Positions 11,424 to 21,143 of a stretch of 64,000 nucleotides of DNA are shown here, in pieces. The stretch lies in contig CM040100.1 in the NCBI GenBank assembly GCA_022496805.1, positions 14,413,009 through 14,477,008 on the forward strand, written 5' to 3'. The stretch comes from Pohlia nutans (Eukaryota > Streptophyta > Bryopsida > Bryales > Mniaceae). The notes under the pieces were generated by a model. It worked only from the letters and a program-made list of their open reading frames with translations, was not told where the DNA came from and did no database searches. Positions within the stretch are counted from its first letter, which is position 1, and the number at the start of each line of letters is the position of its first letter. The position numbers and the translations under genes were made by a program.

Positions 11424-12350
11424 TCAATCCAGATCAAAGCAAAGTTTGGCCTCGTCCCAAGGCCCATTGATCTCAAACTTATATTCCTGAATTCGTATCA
11501 ACCAATACGGACAAACTAAAGTAATGAACACAATCACCGTGATAAACAACACGAATGCGAGCCGGCTGAGAGGAAATATGAGGCCCATGGTGAACACGAT
11601 GAGCGTACACGAGAATCCCAAGTGCAGATTCACACTTCGTTGCCGCACGCAGTGTGTCACCAAAGGAAACAACAAGAAAAACTCCAAGGAGAACAGCATG
11701 AGCGCGAAAACGTACACGTGAGTGGGAAGCCGGGAGGCTATGAGCACGGATGCCACAATGGACGCATTCATGGACACGTTCGCTGACAACGTGGTTTCCT
11801 GCCCCGTTTTCTTCTTCTTCTGATCCTTGGACAGAGAGGTTGTGTAATCGTGACAGAAGAGGTGGAGAACAAGTAGGCTGACGGTGAGCGCCCAGATGGA
11901 GTCCGAGCTGATGGATCTCGTCAGGGTTTGGAACACGGGCGCCAGGACGTAGATGGCGCTGACGAAGAGGACGAAGTTGCGCCCGATTTGGACGAGAAAC
12001 GGAAGCGAAAACAGGCATTTCACGGTGAAGAGTAACGCGAGGAAGCCCAGGAGCAGCACGAGCGCGTCCAGAAGGAGCAGAACGGATGCCGGAAGCGCCC
12101 CGTTCAGCGCGTGCGTCCACACGGTGGCCACGAGCGCCACCACGCTCACGTGCGACGCGATCCCCACAGAGTCCACCATCACCGTGGCCGTGTCGCGCTT
12201 CACCACGTTGGCATTCTTCACCATGGCGTTCAGAAACGACGAATCCATGTAGTTGTCTGCGTACCCCGCTTGCATCCCCCCGTACACCACTTTCTTCCAC
12301 CCCACATGGCTGTCTCCTTCCACCCCCATCGCCGCTTGTTGTGGATCCAT
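11424..12350 (-). CDS. PIGC: PIG-C / GPI2, subunit of GPI-N-acetylglucosaminyltransferase (SETH1-like)
   Basis: A 308-residue membrane protein in a single exon. It belongs to the ER enzyme complex that moves GlcNAc from UDP-GlcNAc to phosphatidylinositol, the first step of GPI-anchor synthesis. The family signature is plain: WKKVVYGGMQAGYADNYMD near the N-terminus, then MVKNANVVKRD, then VLAPVFQTLTRSISSDSIWA, NASIVASVLIASRLP and the C-terminal CPYWLIRIQEYKFEINGPWD. Several hydrophobic segments lie between these blocks. The order and length fit plant SETH1 (~300 residues). I chose the methionine at 12350 (MDPQQAAMG). The frame extends upstream to 12554, but that extension lies partly in a 90-bp tandem repeat and has no family match. 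The gene is transcribed leftwards, away from the Rieske gene. Confidence 0.93.
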   Translation of the reverse strand: MDPQQAAMGVEGDSHVGWKKVVYGGMQAGYADNYMDSSFLNAMVKNANVVKRDTATVMVDSVGIASHVSVVALVATVWTHALNGALPASVLLLLDALVLLLGFLALLFTVKCLFSLPFLVQIGRNFVLFVSAIYVLAPVFQTLTRSISSDSIWALTVSLLVLHLFCHDYTTSLSKDQKKKKTGQETTLSANVSMNASIVASVLIASRLPTHVYVFALMLFSLEFFLLFPLVTHCVRQRSVNLHLGFSCTLIVFTMGLIFPLSRLAFVLFITVIVFITLVCPYWLIRIQEYKFEINGPWDEAKLCFDLD

Positions 12351-12394
12351 GCTCACATCTCCTGTCGCAGAAAACGAAACCCTAAACCCTAACT

Positions 12395-12750
12395 CTCGAT
12401 CATCTGCTCTCCCTCTTCTCGCTCCGAGCGCAAATCCGTCCTCCCGAACGGCTTCCAAATCTATAAAACCATCATTACAACTGTGCTGACGAATCCGTGA
12501 ACCCTCAAACTGAATTTCGAGCGCAAATCCGATCTCCAAATCTTCCTCCGCCAACAGCCTACCTATGCAACTGTGCTGATGAATCCCTGAACCCTAAAAC
12601 CGAATTTAGAGCGCAAATCCGATCTCCAAATCGTCCTCCTGAAACAGCCTACCAATGCAACTATGCTGATGAATCCCTGAACCCTAAAACTGAATTTTGA
12701 GCGCAAATCCGGTCTCCGAATCGTCCAGACAACCAATGCAACTGTGTTTG
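12395..12750. repeat. 90-bp tandem repeat in the PIG-C leader
   Basis: GCTGA(C/T)GAATCC recurs at 12485, 12575 and 12665, giving a 90-bp period. Flanking partial units extend to ~12395 and ~12750. Each unit carries GAGCGCAAATCCGATCTCC and a CCAATGCAACT word. Because 90 is a multiple of three, frames stay open across it and create spurious ORFs. The array covers the likely 5' UTR/promoter of PIG-C. Confidence 0.8.
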
Positions 12751-12899
12751 AGAGGTATTAAACTTCGAGTCAAGCCGCGAATTGGTTCTGCGCTGCGAGG
12801 AAAACAGAAAACCTTGGATTGCCGAAGAAATTATTGCAAGAAGACAAAAGGGAAGATGGTTAGTGGGAGCATGCTAAGGTGAGTGATCTGCGAAGAACA

Positions 12900-13500
12900 T
12901 TCAAGCCCGTGATCCGTCCACTACACAGAGCGGGAAGTAAACGCTGCTCGGTTGCCCGCCTGACGCGGTACCCCCCTCTCTAACACAGTGGCAATCTAAC
13001 CCTCCGGAAAGGTAACCACGGTGACTCCGTGCTTGGAGCGGGCAGGCTCTCCACACTCCTTCGCAGGCCCAGCCCAAGCGCCCCACATCCACATCATCCT
13101 ACTCCCACTCGGGTTACAGACGGACGCTACCCCGTCCAGATACAAGCATTTGGGCCGTTCAGCACTATATACACAACATGAATCACTCTGCCAATCCTTA
13201 TGGGATTATTTTGGCAAGTGTCGATGATAAAGTAGAATTTGGATGGAAAGTAGGCGATGAGGTGGACAGAAATCGTGGGCCGAGGCTATCCTCCACTTTG
13301 CACTTGAACTCTGTGTCTAGATAGATAGAAACTCCGGTCCTCTCTCGAGGCCGGCGTGAATAAAGTGTCTGTTTGCCTTGACAATGAGCCAATGCCCACC
13401 GGGCAAAGGGACATTGGTACAAGACTACTCTCCCCTTCTCTGTGTCTATAATCAATTGTTGGGCTATTTCTGGTGCCGGCAGTCCGAAGTTTTATAGACT
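12900..13500. mobile_element. GC-rich retroelement-like remnant (possible solo LTR)
   Basis: A sharply GC-richer block than its flanks. It contains a polyadenylation-like AATAAAG (13359) followed by TGTCTATAATCAATTGTTGG and a TTTCTGGTGCCGGCAG motif. The last motif recalls the GGCGCC(G)-type sequences found after plant LTRs. No matching second LTR, protein domains or target duplication was found, so the call is tentative. Confidence 0.25.
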
Positions 13501-13517
13501 TAGCACTTGCACTTTCC

Positions 13518-13878
13518 TTAACCCCTAAACATGCCGACCTAAACATGCCGACCCTTTTGAACACAAGTAGATGCTAGACTCAAAAATAGATAGACTCAAA
13601 AATAGATATTAGAATGGCTTAGATATACATGAGGTCTACTTGAGAGGACCATTGCAAGCATAAAATTTACCCAACAAGTTTGACATACTTGTAGTTGGAG
13701 GCCACTCCAATATTATCAACAGCTTCTCATCACAAGAGATTTATTGTAATTGGTAGAGAATTTAATAGGCTTACAAAGGTGACTTCGATGAAAGTTATCT
13801 GAGGTTGTATGAGAAAGTTGCAAGGTTTTGAATCTGTTTGTGATCCAGTTTCTGGACGTTGGGATGTTTAGGGGTTAA
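13518..13878. mobile_element. TTAA-type miniature element (361 bp)
   Basis: TTAA-CCCCTAAACATGCCGACC at the left and CGTTGGGATGTTTAGGGG-TTAA at the right. The left terminus is locally duplicated (CTAAACATGCCGAC twice). The interior is non-coding. Confidence 0.75.
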
Positions 13879-14565
13879 TTAGTAAAATGGAACTTCCATA
13901 TTCCAATAAAACTGCCAACTTTACTCACTTGAATGATTTTTTGTTTCTTTTTACTCGTTAAACAAGCCTAAAACAACTCAAAAGATCAGGGTGCATGTCT
14001 TCATTTCTCAAGATGATACGACTACCTTGAATTTTTTAACACTGGAAAAGGTACAGTACCGTAGTCTCTGTGCAAAGGGGCAGAGCGGATAAAAGGGGAA
14101 AAGAAGAACAAAGAACTGCTGAGTAACCATGGAAGTGGCACGTGGACAGACTCCACGCATTGGAGCCTCCGGTGGCCATTTTGCAGACATGGAGAGGGCG
14201 CTTGCAGCTCAACTTTTGATGCCTCGATGATCACTACCTGGTAGAACGTAACAGAAAGTGAAAGTCTGGCTCTAGCTTGGCTTTCGTACCGACCAGATCG
14301 CTCGTTTCATCGTTTCAGCAGTTAGAATTTTACTTTGCATGTAGCAGGCGACGTCGACAAGCTGACAGGAGTCAAAATGGCAACAACACACGGTCCACCA
14401 TCTTCACGCATGCATGCAGGCACCATCAACCATTCACATGATTGAGCCCCGTTGTACGGTGGCAACGCAGCCAACACGTGAAGGAGGAAAATGCAATCAC
14501 TACATATATATACTTCAAGGCTCCTGAAAATCATTCGTACATCGACATTTTCGCAGCAATTGACA
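13879..14565. promoter_or_regulatory. 5' flank of the FAD/Rieske gene
   Basis: No gene. A TATA-like ACATATATATAC at 14501-14512 lies ~55 bp before the chosen start codon. It could be the core promoter, although a longer 5' UTR with upstream ATGs (14442, 14491) is also possible. Confidence 0.35.
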
Positions 14566-17500
14566 ATGTCGATGTTAGTGGCAGATTCTCCAGCGGTTGC
14601 TTCTGGGATTTGTGCTTGCAAGGAGATCCCAGTTTGCAAGTCGTCCTTGTTGAGGCCGAAGCTGCTGGTTCCAGCATTGATTTCAAAGAGGAATTTGCAA
14701 GTCGTCAGAGCGCAAGCCCAAGCTCAAAAGGTAATGGCAATCATTGCTTCTTTCTTATTTCTTTCGATATATTATGAAGACGTCTCACGTATTCCTGTAA
14801 ATGAGAATGGACATCACATGATTCTTAAGAAGCTCCACCAAGAAACGGAATCCAGTTTCTGTTTGTGCTCATGTTGTGTTTGTAAACGCAGGTGTGGCTC
14901 ACATTAGAATTCTTTCTTTCCTTTCATCGGCATGTTTGCATGTAAGTCAATGATACAAAAGTGGACCAATTCTTCAGAATTTCACTGCTTGAGATTCCTT
15001 TACTGCTACAATGGAATGCGACAGCAGCAGGGTAAATCGATTTGACAAGATTTAACTCTTTTTTTTAGGGTTTTTCCTGATTCAATTCTTGCCATGGGTG
15101 CCTGCAGTGTCAAGATGTTACAACACTCGGTGCCGTTCCAGGTGTTCGTGATACAGTATGGGATCAAGTGCAACTAGCCGTGCCTTCAAACGCGAAGCTG
15201 ACGAGAGATGCCAGTGCAGATGTGGTGGTAGTAGGAGCTGGCATTGCTGGTCTCAGTGTCGCATACAATCTGGCCAAAGCCGGCAAGAAAGTCATCGTAT
15301 TAGAGTCTCGCGCAATCGGTACATTTTCTGTCCTCATGTACTCACTTTTTTCTTCTCTGAAAACATTGAATGCTTCATGCACAATCTGTTTCCAAATACC
15401 TTTTTGTCATTTGGAACTGACAATACTATGATCATTACATTACAGGTGCAGGGCAAACGGGGAAAACAACTGCGCATTTGATGCCTTGGAATGACGATTA
15501 CTACCACCAAATTGAGAAGGATTGGGGGGTGGAAACAATGAAGGTGGTTGCTGACAGTCACCGGAGCTCAATCGACTTCGTGGAAAGAGTAGTCAACGAA
15601 GAGGGCATTGATTGCCGCTTTCAGCGCATTCCGGGTTATCTTGTTGCAATAGAAGATAACGACTCGGAAGCAGAGAAGCTGCGTATGGTAGGTTATTTTC
15701 TTTTTCTTACATATTCATTTGTTTGAATGAATGACTTGTTTGTAGATTGACTCTTCGATTTCCACAGGAATATGAGGCGTGCAAGAGAGGAGGGTTCAAC
15801 AGCATCAAGATGGTTAACCTGAAGCACGCTCCTGAGAATGGGTCCTTTGGACATGGCATTCTGTTTCCTATGACTGCAGAGTTTCAGCCTCTCAAGTACG
15901 TCTCTGCACTTCCTCTCTCAAGTCACGACAACACCATGATTTTAGGGTTAGGGTTAGGGTTTTAGGGTTCAGGGTTTAGTAGTTTCTCTTCAACAGAGTT
16001 ATCTAAGGACCAAGGATTCATGGTTTTAATATGAAAAATCAAAACGATCGTATTATGAAAAACATAATTCAGATGGGACCAAATTTCATATCACCGGAAT
16101 TAGTGAAGAACATTACATATGTTGGTTAAAAAACAGATAAATTTGAACAAAAGAAAGTTCACATTGGATCTATTCAAATCTTCTAAAGAAACCATGAGGC
16201 CAATTTGGGCTTCTTGGTAGTTAAGCTCATTCAAAGTGGGGTGCTGACCAATGAATGCTATGAATAGGTGTTGGTAAGCCTTGTTTTTTTTCTGGTTCAA
16301 TCACGAGTCTGAGATAGTGTTGAGTTTAAGCATCATTGAAACTTAAATTATTGAGATGTGAATGCTTCGGGAAGTTATAGAGGAATGTTTTTTGAGCCTA
16401 AGTATGGACTTTCAAATGTTTTATTACCAGATACATTCAAGGCTTGGCTGAAGCTATCAAGAGGATGGGAGGCGAAATCTACGAGGAAACTGTTGTTATT
16501 GAACAGAACCGTGAGGTTTGCAAGACAGATGGAGGGCATACTATTTCGGGAGATGCTGTGGTGCTTGCTACCAATTCACCAATTCACAAGATTCTGGCAG
16601 TCCATTCACGCCAATATGCAAGAAGGACGTATGTTATTGGCTTGAAAGTTCCCAAGGGTGCCATTAAGTAAGTCTCTTCTCTTCCATCCATCCATACCTA
16701 ATTTGGACGCTTTAATCCTTTATAGTTCCTATTATTAGACTGGTCAATTGTTTTAATTCTTGTCAACAATTACAAAGAGATTCTAATGAAACTTAAGCAT
16801 GCCTGATTTGGATGTTATATTATTCTATCTACCCTGTAGTGTCAATTGTTTTAGGATACAAAAAATTTATTACATGGTTCAGGAGCTTGAAAAGGGTGTG
16901 TTGATGGCTCAGTCGTGCATCTTGGTGGGACACATCCTCACCATATCATTACGTGAGATTGGAGGACAAGGGCGACGATGAAATTCTGGTAGTAGGTGGA
17001 GAAGACCATGTGGTAGGAATCAACCCCACCGACTATACAGATGCTTATGCGTCGCTTGAAGAGTGGGCTCGTGCTCACTTTCCTACTGCCCAAGAGGTTG
17101 TCTACAAATGGACTGGCCAGGTGCGTGGTTTTTCACTTTCATGTCAGAAAAAAATTCTTCATGTAAAATGCAAGAGGATATGAAATTTTAGGGCCAGTTT
17201 ACAGATATCAAACAATCTATGCGAAAATTCATTTTTTATTCGTTTTACGTTGTTTTGTTCCATGTCGACTCCAAGTAACATGAAGAGGTGGCGCTTACAT
17301 GGCTTCTGTGTAACATGCTTAAGATAACAAGGTTCGAGGTGCATTTGACTCTAGATGTGTCTTCACAAATGCAATGAGTTCTTTTAAGCTTGTTATATCA
17401 CAATATTGGACATGTGCAATCTTAAGTGGTTCACATTCATTCGATTTCTGTTCATCTTTGTTGTTTGCAGGTATATGAGCCAGCTGATACTCTTGGACTC

Positions 17501-19279
17501 TATGGGAAGAATCCTTTCGACCCTGGAAATGTTTATGTTGCAACAGGTACGTGGAGCCAACAATTTTCAAGTTTTCTTTTCAAGTTTTATATATGTTCTC
17601 GATACATACTAGTACAAAACTTTACGTTTTTGGGATGGTTTTTCAACGCGATTTAACAAAATTTACAGAATTTTTTGGTTAAGAGTGTTAGAAAATCCAT
17701 CCAAAAAACGGTAATTTTGTACTAGATGCTGAAGTGATGCTCTTTGCTTGTTGCAGGCGATAGTGGAGAAGGAATGACTGGGGGAACTATAGCTGGCATA
17801 GTCATTTCCAATTTGATTCTCAACAGACCGCATCCATGGATTGATGTTTATAGTCCCACTCGTTTGCCCGTGCTCTCCACCGACACACTGTCGCAAGCAG
17901 TCACAGAGATTCAAGAGTTTGTTGAAGTAAGTTGACTGTCTGTTTTTGTTTTGTTATTGAGGTGTTTTTCTTTTCTTTTCTTTCGGCAAAGATTGTTTAC
18001 AACCGTGACGTTGATCATGGTCTCAGGGTCTTTTTCCATAGCATCTCAAAACGGAAAATGTTTGCACATTGTTAGGGATTTTCGAACTTGCTTCCTGGCA
18101 AAGGTGTGGACTCATTCTCCTGTGAGACGGTTGCTTGCAATAGTGGGGCTGTGATTCAAGAAGGACTGAACACGGTTGCCATCTTTAGAGACGCCGAGGG
18201 TGAGCTTCATCGATATTCTGGTAAGTTCATTTGCTCTTCTTGTGCAATGCAAAAATATTGTGCATGTGGTAGTAGGCCATTTGCTTCCTTATGAGCTTTT
18301 TCTCTTTGCTACCCTTGTCCTACATGAATTACCTTCAACAGACTCTTTATTCACAACAGTCTTAGGGCCTTATGATTATTGTGAGGTCTTTGTTCAGCAA
18401 AAACTTTCAGAACTCTTTTATATCACCCCTTTGGTAACCAACATACATGAGTTTAGAACGTGGAAAGTGTTCAATCACAAGTGTACACAATAGTAAACAT
18501 TCTCTACAATTATTGGAGAGTGTGATAATTACGAGTTTAGAGTGTCGAATATTTGTCTTACAAGGATATAATAAGGTTTTTGATAAAATTAAATTGTTTT
18601 AGGAACTTTTAGAAAACATCATAAACATAATCCTCCTTATGATTCATGGGGAGGTCTCCCTGTATATGGGGTCTCCCCATGTATGATCACTATGACCATA
18701 GGAAGACCTCATCAGGAAATTAGGACCCCACGGATTTTAAACGATTTCCGTGTGGCATCCGACATTTCATGGGTTCGTACATTTTTTGCACAGATTTCGC
18801 ATTAATTCCGCACGGATTTTGCACTGTGTAAGATAACGAAAACAGTGAATGTAGAAGCCATGCAAATTCAGTGCAAAATTAGCGCGAAATCCGTACGGAA
18901 TTCGTGCAAAAAATGTACAAACCCATGAAGTATCGGATGTCGCACGGAAATCGTTAAAAATCAGTGAGGTCCTAAATTCCTGAGGCCTCCCTATGAGGGA
19001 GATCGATTTCTTGTTATGATGCATTCTAAAAGTTCCTGAAACGATCTAATGTTACTTACTGAAAACATTTAATCTTCAATAAGAACAGAACATTTATGCA
19101 TGGTTTTGGATTGTGTATGTGCAGCTGTGTGTCCACATTTGGGCTGCGCAGTGAAGTGGAATCCCAAGGACACAACCTTTGATTGTCCCTGTCATGGTTC
19201 CCAATTCGACGCCAAGGGAGTGTGTATACAAGGTCCTGCACGAAAAGGATTGGACAAACTCTTCACAAACCAAAACTAG
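14566..19279 (+). CDS. Plastid-targeted FAD-dependent oxidoreductase with C-terminal Rieske [2Fe-2S] domain
   Basis: Ten exons: 14566-14730, 15108-15318, 15446-15687, 15768-15895, 16431-16667, 16913-17120, 17471-17546, 17757-17926, 18076-18220 and 19125-19279. All are GT-AG with matching phases and give 578 residues. Exon 1 is a Ser/Lys/Ala-rich, acid-poor leader typical of a plastid transit peptide (inference). The FAD-binding Rossmann motif VVGAGIAGLS is at 96-105. TGKTTAHLMPW and the late GDSGEGMTGGTIAG motif fit the D-amino-acid-oxidase-like fold. The Rieske ligands are C530-P-H532 and C548-P-C-H551 (CPHLGC, CPCHGSQF). This order matches bacterial YhfW-type proteins; the substrate is unknown. 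Introns 4, 7 and 9 contain miniature or foldback elements. ATG at 14566 was chosen because the leader begins there; an in-frame ATG at 14491 is possible. Confidence 0.9.
15999..16224. mobile_element. TTAA-type MITE, subfamily A, in intron 4 of the FAD/Rieske gene
   Basis: Diverged copy: TTAT-CTAAGGACCAAGGATTC at the left and GGGCTTCTTGGTAG-TTAA at the right. Interior words AGATGGGACCAAATTT and GAAGAACATTACATATGTTG are shared with copies in the Miro introns. Confidence 0.75.
17609..17725. mobile_element. Short palindromic MITE in intron 7 of the FAD/Rieske gene
   Basis: CTAGTACAAAACTTTACGTT then TTTTGGGATGG at the left, mirrored by CCATCCAAAAAACGGTAATT then TTGTACTAG at the right. About 117 bp in all. 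Confidence 0.65.
18596..19042. mobile_element. Foldback element in intron 9 of the FAD/Rieske gene
   Basis: The two halves are near-complementary over ~200 bp. Paired words are GTTTTAGGAACTTTTAGAA with TTCTAAAAGTTCCTGAAAC, ATTTCATGGGTTCGTACATT with AATGTACAAACCCATGAAG, and CGGATTTTGCACTG with CAGTGCAAAATTAGCG. It lies between exons 9 and 10, just before the Rieske-coding exon. Confidence 0.8.
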
Positions 19280-20377
19280 CTAGCAACCTCAATGACTCAT
19301 GAGTTGACAACTGAACAGCTCATACGACTTGGCGTCTCATAAGTTGTACATGTCATTTGTTTTGTTTAGATCCTGCATATAATTACATGATGCCATAGTT
19401 TTATGTATGGAACAGTTGTGCAACATCTTCAAGTCCATGAGTAAAATACTAGTTGTGTTAATCTTCTCAGAAGACGTCCTTGTATCATTTATTTTTCAAA
19501 CAGAAATCAAGCGCTATTACATCTGTACAGTGTGTACAGGAATCGTTGGCTATGCACCAAAGGGAGTATGCCTTGTATTGACAAAAAGCTATATTTACAT
19601 TGAATGGAAAGAAGTTGCAACTTGAAAAGCAAATTTACACTCTTCATTCTATTTGATGCAATCTTTTTAATGTGAGTAGGATAGAGGGATTTTTTGGGTT
19701 AAATTTGTACTTGTGTACTTTAGGAGCACCATCACTGAAAAGTGTCTCACAAGCAGCCAACACAAAAATGCAAAACACAAAAATGCAAAGGAAGTAAATG
19801 ATGTTCATCAATAGGTTTAATAAACGAAGTCGAAAACCATGTTGTGTTTTTTTAGCAGCCTCCTTTCAATACGTTCACTCAAATTTATTCTTCAATAGAG
19901 TTAACCAAAAAGTTAGTCCAAAGAGGAAAGTTTTGGCAAACTTGTGTTGAATTCCTCTTGAACTCATATTGAAATATAAATAGACTAAAAACTAGTCTAT
20001 GACGAGTTGGGAGACAATCTAAAACAAGGCACTATTATTATTCTCCATACCTCGCTATGACTCCCACACCTTCCACCAAAGCTCCAAGCCCCTGGCCCAG
20101 AAAGAGACAATCTCTGACATGACACTATTCAACCCAAGTATAGTTCAATAGAGAGGTTAGAAGTAAAGCAAAAAAAGGAGGTTTGATGCACTTCTTTTTG
20201 GATAACTCTAATATCACACTCCAGTACTCCAAAGAATATTTGCAATTGTATACCCTATATATGTGATTGGACAATTTCCACATGCCAGGCTCTATCCCAC
20301 ATACATTAGTTATCAAAGATGTGATGTAAAAGAATTATGAGTGTTATCAAAGATGTGATGAAAAAGGATTTTGAATA
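19280..20377. other. Intergenic stretch
   Basis: No credible gene. The first part is probably the 3' UTR of the FAD/Rieske gene. Confidence 0.5.
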
Positions 20378-20708
20378 GGGGGTGTCACACCTCTTCCTTC
20401 CCATTCTCAATCTTCAAAGAATGGGCACGTAGCACTTTCTCCTTGAATTATGGACGACCCATTCTATGAAGATTGAGAAGTTTCATTATTCTCTACCGAA
20501 GGTGAAGAATGGACGTGAAAATTGAGAAACCGTAAAGATTGAGAAGCCTTGGAGAAGATTAAAAAGCTTTGTTCATTCTCATTCTTCACAGGCCTCAAAG
20601 AGAGTCAGACCTTCTTCACGGAGAATGGTCACGATTGGCTCCACGTTTCTCTCCTAAAATTCTCAATCTCCAAAGAATCAAACTTCTCGAAAGAGGTGTG
20701 ACGACCCC
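20378..20708. mobile_element. MITE with GGGGTGTCACACCTCTT-type ends
   Basis: Left end GGGGGTGTCACACCTCTTCC, right end GAAAGAGGTGTGACGACCCC. Inside, ATTCTCAATCTTCAAAGAAT and related words recur in both orientations, making it internally self-complementary. It lies ~430 bp upstream of the RS-protein start codon. Confidence 0.65.
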
Positions 20709-21143
20709 TAATGTATATGTTGAATTTGGAATGCTAAAAAATCAATGGTGCCCAACATCAATGGGGAAAATACACCATGACTTTTACAACTTCCTCTCCG
20801 TGTCCAATGGAAAGAGACTCCGAACCATTCCGAACCTGAGGTTCGCAGCAAGAAATGAGAGTTCCGAAGCTGGAGGTTCGGATCCGAGGCCGAGCTCCGT
20901 CACGTGCCAGAGGCGGTCACGGTTGCCCTGCCTCACTTTCTTGAACGTCGAGCACACACGTCCTGCTCCTTGCGGGCTTCAGTTCAATTTTGATGTCGTC
21001 GGTGGGAGTTCCACACATTGGGAATTGCGGACAGAGTGCAAAGTGAATTCCAGAAATCGGCTCGTTTAGTGTATTGATAGTAGCATTGGTATTGTTGCTG
21101 CGGAGCGAACGAGGGATTTGTTGGGAGGGGAGGGGGAGTGGCG

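Noticed and set aside
11479..12300. 273-codon minus-strand frame and several plus-strand frames over PIG-C
   Set aside because: They are shadows of the PIG-C coding sequence in other frames, Arg/His/Ala-rich with no family signature.
12351..12554. N-terminal extension of PIG-C (MAEEDLEIGF...)
   Set aside because: Partly encoded by the 90-bp tandem repeat and not matched in the family; the start at 12350 gives the usual length.
12900..13500. Full LTR retrotransposon
   Set aside because: Only an LTR-like remnant is visible; no gag, protease, reverse transcriptase or integrase motifs and no second LTR in the window.
15943..15980. Telomere-like TTAGGG/TTTAGGG repeats in intron 4 of the FAD/Rieske gene
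   Set aside because: Only about four degenerate units (GGGTTAGGGTTAGGGTTTTA), inside a gene; a short interstitial motif, not a telomere.
20569..21069. 166-codon frame upstream of the RS-protein gene
   Set aside because: It starts inside a MITE, crosses its boundary, has no recognisable domain and ends before the true start; probably 5' flank.
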